This document shows, one piece after another, positions 16,802 to 26,197 of a DNA stretch of 64,000 bases. Position numbers and translations under genes: made by a program. Below the pieces are notes generated by a model. That model was not told the origin of the DNA. It saw only the letters and a program-made list of their open reading frames with translations, and did no database searches. Source of the stretch: Roseiarcus sp963748545 (GTDB lineage: Bacteria; Pseudomonadota; Alphaproteobacteria; Rhizobiales; Beijerinckiaceae); contig CAVVJO010000043.1 of assembly GCA_963748545.1 (NCBI GenBank), positions 1 through 64,000 of the forward strand, in the 5' to 3' direction. Numbering within the stretch: position 1 is the first letter of the stretch; each line of letters opens with the position of its first letter.

Positions 16802-17557
16802 CGCCTTTGCGGCGGCCTTCTGCGTCGAACCGGGCCCGCGAAAGGCCGCGCCTTTCGCCAGAAGCCGCAGCGCCTGCCAATGAATCGCCGCCATCGTCTT
16901 CAAGGCGACCAGCGGAAACGCCAGCGCCGCCCGGAGCAATTCGCGATCCGTGAGCGCGCGCCGTTGTCCGGCAAGCGCCGCGCGAAGGATCGGTCCGTCC
17001 TGGCCGACCGCACGGATCGCAAGCGCGATCGTCTCGCTGGGCGGGGCGACCTGGAATTCGTAGCGCAGGCCCATCGGCAGAAATGGCGAGACGAAAAACG
17101 CCTTGTCGCAGGCGTGTCGCACCGGGCCCGCCGCATTCGCCGTCATCACATAGCTGTGGCGGCCGCCAAACGTGTTGTGCACCTCGTAGATCAGCGCGGC
17201 GAGCGCGCCGTCGGGCCGATAGCAGAAGTAGACGCTGAGCGGATTGAAGTCGTAGCCGAGCGTGCGCGGCATGCAGAGAAGCCGAATCGCCCCGATGTCG
17301 CCCTCCAGCCCGCCGCCGGCGAGCAGCGCCAGCGCCTGTTCCCTGAGACCGCGGTCGCCGCCGTCGCCGTGATCGCGATCGTGAAAACTCAGAAAATTGA
17401 AACGGTTGTGCGAGAGGAGCCGCAGCCGCCGGCCGAGCACGTCGAGGTCGTCGAGGTCGACGAAGAGCCAGAACAGGCGATAGCGAAAGCGATGCGGATG
17501 CGCGCCGAGGCGGCGATGAAAAACCGATCCGAAATAGAGCGCCGACCCTTCGGTCAC
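16796..17557 (-). CDS. DUF1365 protein
   Basis: 253 residues. Seen: LYFGSVFHRRLGAHPHRFRY at the start, LLSHNRFNFLSFHDRDHGDG, CMPRTLGYDFNPLSVYFCYR and YEVHNTFGGRHSYV, all DUF1365 hallmarks. The family is almost always paired with the upstream FAD oxidoreductase and cyclopropane-fatty-acid synthase genes and is an RpoE/ChrR target in Rhodobacter; it is implicated in unusual fatty-acid (furan-type) metabolism. The ATG overlaps the stop of the FAD gene by 4 bases. Confidence 0.9.
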   Translation of the reverse strand: MTEGSALYFGSVFHRRLGAHPHRFRYRLFWLFVDLDDLDVLGRRLRLLSHNRFNFLSFHDRDHGDGGDRGLREQALALLAGGGLEGDIGAIRLLCMPRTLGYDFNPLSVYFCYRPDGALAALIYEVHNTFGGRHSYVMTANAAGPVRHACDKAFFVSPFLPMGLRYEFQVAPPSETIALAIRAVGQDGPILRAALAGQRRALTDRELLRAALAFPLVALKTMAAIHWQALRLLAKGAAFRGPGSTQKAAAKAL

Positions 17558-18897
17558 GCGGCCTCCTCCCGATCCAGCCGGGCTGTCGGCGCGACGCCGA
17601 CGACAATGCGGCTGGACTCGCCATCGACCCGCCAGGGCCGCCGTACGCCTCCCAGCTGCTCCGCGACGGCGAGGCCCGCTTGCAAGCCGTCCTCATGGAA
17701 GCCCGCGCCGAAATGCGCGCCGCAGAACCAGACGCCGCCTCCGCCCTGGAGGCTCCACAGCTCCTTTTGCGCCTGGATCGCGGCGCCGTCAAAAATCGGA
17801 TGGTCGTAGGATTCGACGCGAATGACGCCGTGCGGCGGGCGCGGCGGGTTGAGGGTGACGAACACGTTCCTGCGCGTCGAAAGCGGTTGCAGGGCGTTCA
17901 TCCAGTAGGTGACGCTGGCGCGGTCCGAGGACCCGGCCTCGGACACGTAGTTCCAGCTCGCCCAGGCCGCACGCCGGCGCGGCATCAGCGTCTCGTCGAG
18001 GTGGAGGTGCGCCTCATTTCGGCTGTAGCGGAAGGCGCCGAGGAGCGCCCGCTCGCGCGCGTCAGGCGCGGCGAGGAGGTCAAGCGCCTCGTCGGCGTGG
18101 GCGGCGATCACAACCCGATCGAACACGTCCCGATCGCCTTTGGCGTCGATGACCACGACCCGCCCGCCGATCCGCTCCACGCCGACCGCGCCAGCGCCGA
18201 CCCGGATGCGCCCGGCGAACGGTTCGGACAGGCGCGTCACGTAGGCGCGGCTTCCGCCGACGACCGTGCGCCAGATCGGCCGGCCCGTGAGGCGGAGGAG
18301 TCCATGATTGTCGTGGAAGCGCAGGAAGGACGCCGCCGGATAGTCCAGGATCTCGGCTGGCGCGGCCGACCAGATCGCGCTCGCCATCGGCACGATGTGA
18401 TGATCGCGGAACGCCGAGCCGAAGCGCCCGGCGGCCAGATAGTCGCCGAGCGACGTTTCCTCAGCGATTCCGCGCCTCGCGTCCCGAGTGGCCATACGGT
18501 AGAAGCGGACGAGATCGGCGAGCATCCCCCAGAACCGCGGACGAAGAAGATTGGCGCGCTGGCTGAAGAGGCCGGCGACCCCCTGCCCCGAATATTCGAT
18601 CCGGCCGCCGTCGAGGGAGGCCGCGAAAGACATATCCGATTCAGCTGTTTCGACCTCGAGGACTCGCAACAGCTCGACAAAATTGGGATAGGTGGCGGAG
18701 TTGTAGACGATAAAGCCGGTGTCGACGGGGACCTCGGCGCCGTCGAGCCGAACGGAGACCGTGTTTGAATGCCCGCCAACCCGATCGGCCTTCTCGTACA
18801 CCGTCACATCGTGGCGCGATTGCAGGAGCCAGGCCGCCGACAATCCGGATACGCCCGTGCCGATGACGGCTATCCGCAAGCGATCGGGTGACGGCAT
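17554..18897 (-). CDS. FAD/NAD(P)-dependent amine-oxidase-like oxidoreductase
   Basis: 447 residues starting RIAVIGTGVSGLSAAWLLQS (GxGxxG dinucleotide fold), then YEKADRVGGHSNTVSV and DTGFIVYNSATYPNF, typical of the family partnered with DUF1365. ATG 18897 has GAGGGA upstream; a longer in-frame start at 18942 is less likely. It is divergent from rpoE. A TGATCC element (minus strand, 18971-18976) in the shared promoter matches the RpoE -35 box. Role: probably lipid or fatty-acid modification in the singlet-oxygen response. Confidence 0.88.
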   Translation of the reverse strand: MPSPDRLRIAVIGTGVSGLSAAWLLQSRHDVTVYEKADRVGGHSNTVSVRLDGAEVPVDTGFIVYNSATYPNFVELLRVLEVETAESDMSFAASLDGGRIEYSGQGVAGLFSQRANLLRPRFWGMLADLVRFYRMATRDARRGIAEETSLGDYLAAGRFGSAFRDHHIVPMASAIWSAAPAEILDYPAASFLRFHDNHGLLRLTGRPIWRTVVGGSRAYVTRLSEPFAGRIRVGAGAVGVERIGGRVVVIDAKGDRDVFDRVVIAAHADEALDLLAAPDARERALLGAFRYSRNEAHLHLDETLMPRRRAAWASWNYVSEAGSSDRASVTYWMNALQPLSTRRNVFVTLNPPRPPHGVIRVESYDHPIFDGAAIQAQKELWSLQGGGGVWFCGAHFGAGFHEDGLQAGLAVAEQLGGVRRPWRVDGESSRIVVGVAPTARLDREEAA

Positions 18898-18970
18898 GGC
18901 GATCCCTCGCAAAGGAACTTTTGTCGGGCGTCCGCCCCCCACATCCGGAAAACGCGAGATAGGGCGCGCC

Positions 18971-19014
18971 GGATCACCGAGCGATGATCCGATTGTGTCC
19001 GACTTGCGTCTAAA
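18971..19014. promoter_or_regulatory. Divergent ECF-sigma (RpoE) promoter region
   Basis: On the plus strand TGATCC (18985-18990), an 18-base spacer and TCTAAA (19009-19014) precede rpoE. TGATCC is the known -35 element of the RpoE-ChrR family. A second TGATCC faces the other way (18976-18971) toward the FAD/DUF1365 genes, forming an inverted pair 8 bases apart. The minus-strand -10 is not convincing. This supports autoregulation of rpoE-chrR and co-control of the divergent pair. Confidence 0.72.
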
Positions 19015-19088
19015 GGGCGATGATCGCTCAAATGGCCATATGCCTTCTTCCCGCCTTGCCGGAACGCCGGCCCCGGAGAGGAACCGGC

Positions 19089-19670
19089 ATGTCGCTTGAG
19101 AGGCCCAAGCGGTCGAGCCGGGATCCCTGGAGCGAGCGGATCGAAGCGATCGCCCGCGATCGCAACCGGGCCGCTTTCGCCGAACTGTTCGACCACTTCG
19201 CCCCCCGCGTGAAGGCGTTCATGCGGCGCAAGGGCGTCAGCGACGCGCAAGCGGAGGATATCGCGCAGGAAGCCATGCTGGCGGTGTGGCGCAAGGCGGA
19301 TTTGTTCGACTCCTCGGCCTCCGGCGCCGCGACCTGGATCTTCACCATCGCCCGCAACCTGCGCATCGACGCGATCCGGCGCGAGACCCGCGGCGGCGCC
19401 ATCCAGGTCGAAGAAGTCGAAGCCGAGTATCAGATCGATGATTCGCCTGGCGCGGATGAGCGGCTCGCCTCGACGCAGTCCGAGGCCCGCGTTCGCCAGG
19501 CGCTTACCGTTTTGCCAAGCGACCAGTTGAGAGTGATTGAGATGTCGTTTTTCGAGGAGAAGCCCCACAGCGAGATTGCGCAGGCGCTACGGATCCCGCT
19601 GGGAACCGTCAAGTCGCGCATCCGGCTCGCCATGAAGCGCCTTCGCCCGCTCCTGGATTCCGAACAATGA
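19089..19670 (+). CDS. rpoE: RpoE-type ECF sigma factor (ECF11, ChrR partner)
   Basis: 193 residues with region 2 (FAELFDHFAPRVKAFMRRKG, DIAQEAMLAVWRKA, TWIFTIARNLRIDAIRRE) and region 4 (LPSDQLRVIEMSFFEEKPHS, LRIPLGTVKSRIRLAMKRLR). The chrR overlap and the neighbouring cfa/DUF1365/FAD genes identify it as the singlet-oxygen-responsive RpoE of the R. sphaeroides type. ATG 19089 has GGAGAGGAA upstream. It should drive its own promoter (TGATCC/TCTAAA just upstream). Confidence 0.93.
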   Translation: MSLERPKRSSRDPWSERIEAIARDRNRAAFAELFDHFAPRVKAFMRRKGVSDAQAEDIAQEAMLAVWRKADLFDSSASGAATWIFTIARNLRIDAIRRETRGGAIQVEEVEAEYQIDDSPGADERLASTQSEARVRQALTVLPSDQLRVIEMSFFEEKPHSEIAQALRIPLGTVKSRIRLAMKRLRPLLDSEQ

Positions 19671-20311
19671 CGATCGAGCATCATCCCGAGGAAGCGATGC
19701 TGGCGGCTTACGCCGCGGGAACGCTCGACCTCGGTCAGCGGGTCGCGCTGGCCACCCATCTTCACGCCTGCCCGCGCTGCCGCGCTTGGGTCAGCGCCAT
19801 GGAATGCGTCGGCGGCGAGGTCCTCGCGGAAAGCGCGCCGGCGCAGATGACCGCCAATGCGCTCGAACGCACGATGACCAGGCTCGACGAGCCGCCCCCC
19901 GCGCCTGCGCCCCGCGGCGCGGCGCGGCCGAGCGCGCCGCCGGAACTGCCCGCTTTCGTCAGGCGATACGCGTTCGGCGACTGGCGGTTTGTCGCCCCGC
20001 GCATCCACATGCGTCCGATTCGCCTGCCCCACCCGAGTTCGACACGGGTCTTCCTGCTCAGGGCCGCGGCCAACATGCGCCTCATCCCGCACGACCATAC
20101 GGCGGTGGAAATGACCTGCGTCCTGCGCGGCGGCTTTCGCATGGATGACCGCCACTACGGCGCCGGCGACTTCGATTTCGGCGACGAAAGCCTGAGCCAC
20201 GAACCGCATATCGATGCGGGAGAGGACTGCCTGTGTCTAGTCGCGATGCAGGGCGAGCTCCGCTGGAGGGGTTTTTGGGGGCTTCTCGCCCGTCCGTTCG
20301 TCCATCTGTAA
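19667..20311 (+). CDS. chrR: ChrR zinc anti-sigma factor
   Basis: 214 residues. The N-terminal zinc anti-sigma domain shows HH near residues 5-6 and HLHACPRC (H-x3-C-x2-C, about 31-38). The C-terminal cupin shows HDHTAVEMTCVLRGGF and HEPHIDAGEDCLC, metal ligands that in R. sphaeroides ChrR sense singlet oxygen. The ATG overlaps the end of rpoE, so sigma and anti-sigma are made together. It is predicted to hold RpoE inactive until oxidation. Confidence 0.93.
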   Translation: MTIEHHPEEAMLAAYAAGTLDLGQRVALATHLHACPRCRAWVSAMECVGGEVLAESAPAQMTANALERTMTRLDEPPPAPAPRGAARPSAPPELPAFVRRYAFGDWRFVAPRIHMRPIRLPHPSSTRVFLLRAAANMRLIPHDHTAVEMTCVLRGGFRMDDRHYGAGDFDFGDESLSHEPHIDAGEDCLCLVAMQGELRWRGFWGLLARPFVHL

Positions 20312-20463
20312 TCGGAGACGGCGCGTCTCGCGCGCCGTTCACGTCCAAGCGGGCCGAGGGGCGGCGAGGCGCGCCCCTCCGATCCGCCTCCGCGCTTGCC
20401 TTTTTCGCCGCGCCCCGCCATGAGGGCGCCCGAAGGCTCCGGCTCTGAACGGTCATTTCTGAT

Positions 20464-21561
20464 ATGGGTTTCAAATGCGGCATCGTCGGCCTGCCCAATG
20501 TGGGCAAGTCGACGCTCTTCAACGCGCTGACGCAGACCGCGGCGGCGCAGGCGGCCAACTATCCCTTTTGCACGATCGAGCCGAACGTCGGCGAGGTCGC
20601 GGTGCCGGATCCGCGTCTGGTGATCCTGTCCGAGATCGCGGGGTCGAAGGAGATCATCCCGACCCGGCTGACCTTCGTCGACATCGCCGGCCTCGTCCGC
20701 GGCGCTTCGAAGGGCGAGGGGCTCGGCAACCAGTTCCTCGCCAACATTCGCGAGTGCGACGCGATCGCCCATGTCGTGCGCTGCTTCGAGGACGGCGACG
20801 TCGTCCACGTCGACGGTCGGATCGATCCTTTGTCGGACATCGCCACGATCGAGACCGAACTGATGCTCGCCGATCTCGAAAGCCTCGAGCGCCGCATCGT
20901 CGCGATGGAGAAGAAAGCCAAGGGCGGCGACAAGGAATCGAAGGAGTTGCTGACGCTCGCCCAGCGGAGTCTCGCCGCGCTGCGCGAAGGGCGCCCGGCG
21001 CGCGCGGCAGGGGTCAGCCGCGAAGAGCATGACCTGTTCCAGTCGCTGGGCCTTCTGTCGTCGAAGCCGGTTCTTTATGTCTGCAATGTCGAGGAGGCCT
21101 CGGCGGACAAGGGCAACGCCCAGTCCGAGGTGGTGAAGGGGCAGGCGGCGAGCGAGGGCGCGGTCGCCGTCGTCGTGTCGGCCAAGATCGAGAGCGAGAT
21201 CGCGATCCTGCCTTCGGCCGAGCAAACGGATTACCTAGAGGCGGTCGGCTTGAGCGAGCCTGGCCTCAACCGGGTCATTCGCGCAGGCTACGATCTTCTG
21301 CATCTGGTCACGTTTTTCACGGTCGGCCCGAAGGAGGCGCGGGCCTGGACGATCGAAAACGGGACGAAGGCGCCGCAGGCCGCCGGCGTTATCCACACCG
21401 ACTTCGAAAAGGGCTTCATCCGCGCCGAGACGATCGCCTATGACGATTATGTCGCCTTTCGAGGCGAAGCGGGCGCGCGCGACGCCGGCAAGTTCCGCCT
21501 GGAGGGCAAAGATTATGTCGTCGCCGACGGCGACGTTCTTCATTTCCGCTTCGCCAACTGA
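20464..21561 (+). CDS. ychF: YchF/Ola1-type translation-associated ATPase
   Basis: 365 residues, the standard size. Seen: GLPNVGKSTLFNAL (Walker A), NYPFCTIEPNVGEV, FVDIAGLVRGASKGEGLGNQ (switch II) and the C-terminal TGS-like end GKDYVVADGDVLHFRFAN. The family binds ribosomes and ATP and responds to redox stress. It stands alone between chrR and a DUF937 gene. Confidence 0.96.
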   Translation: MGFKCGIVGLPNVGKSTLFNALTQTAAAQAANYPFCTIEPNVGEVAVPDPRLVILSEIAGSKEIIPTRLTFVDIAGLVRGASKGEGLGNQFLANIRECDAIAHVVRCFEDGDVVHVDGRIDPLSDIATIETELMLADLESLERRIVAMEKKAKGGDKESKELLTLAQRSLAALREGRPARAAGVSREEHDLFQSLGLLSSKPVLYVCNVEEASADKGNAQSEVVKGQAASEGAVAVVVSAKIESEIAILPSAEQTDYLEAVGLSEPGLNRVIRAGYDLLHLVTFFTVGPKEARAWTIENGTKAPQAAGVIHTDFEKGFIRAETIAYDDYVAFRGEAGARDAGKFRLEGKDYVVADGDVLHFRFAN

Positions 21562-21735
21562 GGCGCGCTCGGGCTCGAGGCGCTCAGGGGCGAGCCTCGT
21601 AATTTGCAGATCCGGTCAGGCTAGGATTCGTCCGGTGAACAGGATAGGTTGACCCGCCTCGTCGGGATTTCCGATTGGGCTGAACACCGGCCCGAAGCAG
21701 CGCCGGCCCGAAGACTCGGTTCGAGGGGAAGTCCA

Positions 21736-22578
21736 ATGGCCATCAATCTCGTCAGTCTGGTCTCTCAGTTTCTTACGCCTCAACTCGTCGGCGCTCTCGC
21801 CCGCTCTCTCGGCATCAATGAAGCGATTGCGCAGAGGCTCGTCGCCGCCGCCGTTCCCACGATTCTCGCCACCTTCGCCACGACCGCGGCGGCTCCGGGG
21901 GGCGCCCAACGGCTCGTCGACGCCGTCTCGAATTCCGACCCCGACCTCCTGACGAAGCTGACGGGCGCGCTAAGCAGCGGCAATATCGGCGCGCTGAGCG
22001 AAGGCGCGACCCTGCTTGGCGGCCTGCTCGGCGGTTCCGGCGTTTCCAACATCGCCGGCGCGCTCAGCCAGTTCGCCGGAGCGCCCCAAGCCGCGGCGCA
22101 AACGGCGGTCGGCGCTGTCGCCCAGGCGACGGTCGGGGCGATCGGCCAGCAGGATCCGTCCAACTGGTCCGATCCATCGTCGATTGCGGCCCTGTTCGGC
22201 GCGCAGAAGGATGCGATTGCCGCCGCGCTTCCTCCCGAAATCTCCAAGGCGCTTGGCGCCACTGGCCTTTTGGCCGGGCTTGGCGGCCTCGGCGCCGCGG
22301 CGGCCCAGACGGCGAGCGCCACCTATTCGAGCGCGACCAGCGCCGCGTCGTCCGCCGCCGCAACGACCAGCGCCGCGGCGGCCCGAGCGACGCAGGCGGC
22401 TGCGGCCCCGACGTCCAGCGGATTCCCGATGTGGGCGATCATCCTGCTGATCGTGATCGTGCTCGCGGCGATCTGGTGGTTCTGGAGCGAGAGCCACAAG
22501 ACGCCGGAGCCGGCGAAGACGGGCATGATCGCGCCGGTCGAACTCGTGCTCCAGGCTCTTCCCGGTCCGCGAGCTTAA
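21736..22578 (+). CDS. DUF937 protein with C-terminal membrane anchor
   Basis: 280 residues. The N-terminal half is DUF937-like (LTPQLVGALARSLGINEAIA, VPTILATFATTAAAPGGAQR). A long Ala/Ser/Thr-rich, low-complexity linker (about 205-235) leads to one hydrophobic segment (FPMWAIILLIVIVLAAIWWF) and a short tail. ATG 21736 has AGGGGA upstream. The function of DUF937 proteins is unknown. Confidence 0.75.
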   Translation: MAINLVSLVSQFLTPQLVGALARSLGINEAIAQRLVAAAVPTILATFATTAAAPGGAQRLVDAVSNSDPDLLTKLTGALSSGNIGALSEGATLLGGLLGGSGVSNIAGALSQFAGAPQAAAQTAVGAVAQATVGAIGQQDPSNWSDPSSIAALFGAQKDAIAAALPPEISKALGATGLLAGLGGLGAAAAQTASATYSSATSAASSAAATTSAAAARATQAAAAPTSSGFPMWAIILLIVIVLAAIWWFWSESHKTPEPAKTGMIAPVELVLQALPGPRA

Positions 22579-22636
22579 ACAGCAATTCGAGGGGCGTCCG
22601 AAGGTGGCGGTTTTGGTTGGGGCTCGTTCGGGCGCT

Positions 22637-23866
22637 ATGACAGAGCAAAAGACGGCGCCGAGATCGCGCGGCGTCATCGTTTTCGCCGTCGCGATGGCGA
22701 CGATCATGGCCGGCTGCTCCAGCCGGCCGTACGGCGACCTCGTCGTCGGCGCGACCGCGCCCGGGACGAGCCAGGTCAATCTTCTGGTCGCGACGACCCG
22801 CGCGCCGGTGCTCGACCCCCCAGGCGTGATTTTCGGCGGGGCGCGCGGCAAGGGCCTCGACTTCGCCGACATCTCCGTTTCGATCCCTCCCGCGCACAAG
22901 CCCGGCGACGTCGAATGGCCGGGCCGTCCGCCCGGCGATCCCGAACGCGATTTCGTGACCTTGCGGGTCGACCGGATGGATCTCGCCGAGGCCAAGGCGA
23001 GGTTCAACGCCCGGGTCGCCGCGACGCCCGGCCACAAGGTCCTGATCTTCGTCCACGGGTATAACACGCGCTTCGAGGAAGCCGTCTATCGGTTCGCCCA
23101 GATCGTGCACGACTCCAAAGTCGACGTGGCGCCGATCCTGTTCACCTGGCCCTCGGGCGGCAACGTTGCCGATTATGTCTACGACCGCGACAGCGCCATG
23201 TATTCGCGAGACGCGTTCGAGACGGTGCTCGCGGCGTTGGTCGCCAACCCGAACGTGGGGTCGATCTCGATCCTCGCCCATTCGATGGGTAATTATCTGA
23301 CCGTCGAGACGCTGCGGCAGATGGCGATTCGCGACCATGGGCTGCCGCCGAAGATCGCGAACGTCATGCTTGCGTCGCCCGACATCGATGTCGACGTCTT
23401 CCGCCGCCAGATTGCCGAGATCGACGCCGGGCCGCGGCCGGCCCAGTTCACACTCTTCGTTTCCCGCGACGACAAGGCGCTCGGCATCTCGAGCTTCCTG
23501 GCCCGCGACACGACCCGGCTCGGCGCGCTCGATCCGACCAAGGAGCCCTATTCGGAGATGCTCGCGAAGGCGCGGGTCCAGGTCGTCGATCTGTCAAACG
23601 TCCAGTCCAACGACGCGGCGAACCACAGCAAGTTCGCGACCGGGGAGGTGGTCTCCGCGATCGGCGATCGTCTCGCCCAGGGACAGACGCTGACCGACGC
23701 CAAGCCCGGCTTGGTTGAAACGTTCGGCGCTTTCGCCAAGGGGACGGTCACCGTCGCGACCGACGTGGCGGTGGGAACCGTCACGGCCCCGGTCCGCCTC
23801 ACCGATCCGACTCAGAACGAGAAGTCGGTCGACACCGCCGCCGGAGCCATCACGCTCGACAAGTGA
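22637..23866 (+). CDS. Lipoprotein alpha/beta hydrolase (DUF900)
   Basis: 409 residues. Signal: hydrophobic VIVFAVAMATIMAGCSS with lipobox IMAGC near residue 27. The DUF900 hydrolase core shows VLIFVHGYNTRFEEAVYRFA, ILFTWPSGGNVADYVYDRDS and the nucleophile elbow ILAHSMGNYL (G-H-S-M-G-type). The C-terminal Val/Thr-rich tail is extra. ATG 22637 puts the signal at the N-terminus. Probably periplasm-facing and outer-membrane-bound; substrate unknown. Confidence 0.85.
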   Translation: MTEQKTAPRSRGVIVFAVAMATIMAGCSSRPYGDLVVGATAPGTSQVNLLVATTRAPVLDPPGVIFGGARGKGLDFADISVSIPPAHKPGDVEWPGRPPGDPERDFVTLRVDRMDLAEAKARFNARVAATPGHKVLIFVHGYNTRFEEAVYRFAQIVHDSKVDVAPILFTWPSGGNVADYVYDRDSAMYSRDAFETVLAALVANPNVGSISILAHSMGNYLTVETLRQMAIRDHGLPPKIANVMLASPDIDVDVFRRQIAEIDAGPRPAQFTLFVSRDDKALGISSFLARDTTRLGALDPTKEPYSEMLAKARVQVVDLSNVQSNDAANHSKFATGEVVSAIGDRLAQGQTLTDAKPGLVETFGAFAKGTVTVATDVAVGTVTAPVRLTDPTQNEKSVDTAAGAITLDK

Positions 23867-23967
23867 CAGCTCGCCGGGGTTGACCTTCGTCGTCCGGTCC
23901 CTGAGAACATGTCGTCCACCCCGCGTGGGCCAATCCAGACAATCTGTTCCAAAGCAATGAGGTCCTC

Positions 23968-24195
23968 ATGGATTCCCCAGGCAACCGTGCGACCGTTGCG
24001 CTGCTCGCAATCGTCGTCGTTCTCGCCGGACTCGTTTATCTGTTCGGCTATCCGCTGCTGATCACGGTCGCGGTCGTTGCGGCTTTCGCGGCGCTCGTCT
24101 TCATCGTCGTGCTCTCTGCGGGCGACATGGCGGACAAGCCGCCGCGTCCGACCGAGCGCGCGGAAGTCAAGGCGCGTGCGGCGACGGCCGTCTGA
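23968..24195 (+). CDS. Small two-helix membrane protein
   Basis: 75 residues with two adjacent hydrophobic stretches (VALLAIVVVLAGLVYLFGYP and LLITVAVVAAFAALVFIVVL) and a charged C-terminal tail. AGGTCCTC precedes the ATG. No family recognised. Codon use resembles its neighbours, so I accept it as a real small membrane protein. Confidence 0.55.
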   Translation: MDSPGNRATVALLAIVVVLAGLVYLFGYPLLITVAVVAAFAALVFIVVLSAGDMADKPPRPTERAEVKARAATAV

Positions 24196-24357
24196 GCTAT
24201 TCGTGTTTCATCATCCCGAAGTCTAAGGGCGCGGCGTAACGTCGCGTCTTCACCATTTGGAACATTTCCGATTTCATGGCGCGAGGCTTGCTTCGAGACG
24301 CAAGGTCGTACACCAATCCGACAAAGATTGTTGTTTTGCACATAAGGTTTCTCGCTG

Positions 24358-25600
24358 ATGACCGCCGACGCGCTGGTTCCGACCACTTTCAACTGGAAGC
24401 GATTCCTCGCGGTCGCCGGACCGGGCATCGTGGTCATGCTCGCCGACACCGACGCCGGCAGCGTCATCACCGCGGCGCAGAGCGGCGCGCAATGGGGCTA
24501 TAGCCTTTTGCTCCTGCAGGTCGTCCTGATCCCGATCCTCTACATCGTTCAGGAGCTGACCGTCCGCCTCGGCGCGGTGACCGGCAAGGGCCACGCGGCG
24601 CTGATCAAACAGCATTTCGGCTCGGGGTGGGCGTGGTTCTCGGTCGCGACGCTGATCCTGACCTGCCTGGGCGCGCTGCTCAGTGAATTCGCGGGCCTCG
24701 CCGGCGTCGGCAGTCTCATAGGCGTCCCTGCGCCGGTCACGCTCGGGCTGGTGGTCGTGGCGATGCTGGCGATGGCGCTGATGAACGGCTACGCCACGGT
24801 CGAGCGGATCGCGATCGGGGTCGGCGCGTTCGAGCTCGTTTTCCTCTTGGTCGCCATGCTGGCCCAGCCGGGACTGGCCGAAATGGCGTCGGGCGCGATC
24901 ACGATCCCCGCGACGGACCCCAAGTACCTCCTTTTGGTCTCCGCCAACATCGGCGCCGTGATCATGCCGTGGATGGTGTTCTTCCAGCAGTCGTCGATCG
25001 TCGAAAAGGGCATCACGACCCGAGATCTCGGGTCGGCCCGGATGGACACCGCGATCGGCGCGGTCGCGACCCAAGTCATCATGGCCGCGGTGCTGGTCGC
25101 GACGGCGGCCACGCTCGGCAAGGCGGGCGGCGATCATGCGCTCGACACGGTCGAGGAGATCGTCGGGGCGATCACGCCGTTCCTGGGCAATTTCGCCGGA
25201 AAGCTGCTGTTCTGCCTCGGCATGATCGGCGCGGCGACCGTCGCCGCGATCGTGGTGACGCTGACCGCAGCCCGCACGCTGGCCGAGGTGCTGGGCGCCA
25301 AGCACAAGCTCGAGGACGAGCCGCGCGAGGCGCCCTGGTTCTACGGCTTTTACGCGCTGGCGCTGATCGTCTGCGCGGTCGTGGTCGCGTCCGGCGTCAA
25401 CCTCATATCGCTCAGCGTCGGCGTGCAGGTCATGAACGCGCTCCTGTTGCCGATTGTGCTCGGCTTCCTGTTCCTGCTCGCCCGCCGCCTGCCCGGCCCC
25501 TACCGCCTGCAGGGAACTTATGCCGTGGTTCGCCGGCGCGATCATCCTGGTGACGGTTGTCTTCGGCGTCTATTCCGGCGTCGCGGGCTTGTGGGGGTAA
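24358..25600 (+). CDS. Nramp-family divalent metal transporter (frame broken near 25525)
   Basis: An Nramp-type Mn/Fe transporter with about eleven membrane helices. Seen: GPGIVVMLADTDAGSVITAA (the helix-1 DxxA-like region; canonical DPGN is here DTDAG), IVQELTVRLGAVTGKGHAAL and MPWMVFFQQSSIVEKG. The frame from ATG 24358 is good to YRLQGTYA. The natural C-terminus (WFAGAIILVTVVFGVYSGVA, stop at 25600) is in the +1 frame, so one extra base lies near 25525. Without it the protein has about 413 residues. The altered metal motif places it in a divergent Nramp-related clade, so Mg/Mn or other metals are possible. Confidence 0.85.
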
Positions 25601-25650
25601 GCCGGGAAGGCCGCTCTCCACACAAAGCCCGGTTGAGGGGACCGAGCGCC

Positions 25651-26109
25651 TCAGTCGCGCGGTTCGCTCGGCGCCGTCCCGTCCTGGGAATCCTGCCGCC
25701 GCCGCTCGGCCATGAACTGATCGAACTCGGCCCGGTCTTTGGCGAAGCGCAGCCGCGCCAGGAAGTCCTTGAACGCCTTCTGCTCGTCTTCGAGCCGCTT
25801 CAGCGTCTCCTCGCGATAATCGTCGAAGGCGCGGTTGCCGCTCGAGGTCGGGCCGAAGCCGTAACGGCCGCTCCGGAAACCCTCCATGCGAGTGCGAAAG
25901 CGCTCCATCTTGTCCTGCATCCGGGCCATCTTGCGCTCCCAGCGGTCCCCGCCATGCTCCCCGTCGGGCGTCGGCCCCTCCCAGGCATAGCCCCAATCAT
26001 GGCCCCAGCAGCCGTGTCTTCCGCGCCGCGCGATCAGGAAAGCGAGAAGGAGCAGCCCGACGGGCCACCACCACAGAAACCCCAAGACCATGAGAAGGAT
26101 ATGCATCAC
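25651..26109 (-). CDS. DUF2852-like membrane protein
   Basis: 152 residues: one N-terminal hydrophobic segment (HILLMVLGFLWWWPVGLLLL) followed by a Trp/Gly-rich stretch and a long charged helix (KMARMQDKMERFRTRM), as in DUF2852 proteins of alphaproteobacteria. The promoter contains a perfect inverted repeat (26124-26144) next to a TetR gene, so regulation by that TetR is likely. Function unknown. Confidence 0.7.
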   Translation of the reverse strand: MMHILLMVLGFLWWWPVGLLLLAFLIARRGRHGCWGHDWGYAWEGPTPDGEHGGDRWERKMARMQDKMERFRTRMEGFRSGRYGFGPTSSGNRAFDDYREETLKRLEDEQKAFKDFLARLRFAKDRAEFDQFMAERRRQDSQDGTAPSEPRD

Positions 26110-26123
26110 GCGAGCCCTCGGTT

Positions 26124-26144
26124 GTAAATGTAATGAACATTTAC
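26124..26144. promoter_or_regulatory. Probable TetR operator before the DUF2852 gene
   Basis: GTAAATGT-N5-ACATTTAC, a perfect 8-bp inverted repeat 15 bases upstream of the DUF2852 start. A related palindrome (ATGTAAG-N5-CTTACAT) overlaps the start of the adjacent tetR gene at 26840-26858. Confidence 0.7.
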
Positions 26145-26197
26145 TTTACCCGCGCCGCGCTGTCAAGGCCCCCACTCTTGCCCCAGGGCCGTTTGTC

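Noticed and set aside
25600..26127. Continuation of the Nramp frame to 26127
   Set aside because: The sequence after residue 390 is unlike any transporter. The true C-terminus is in the next frame and stops at 25600.
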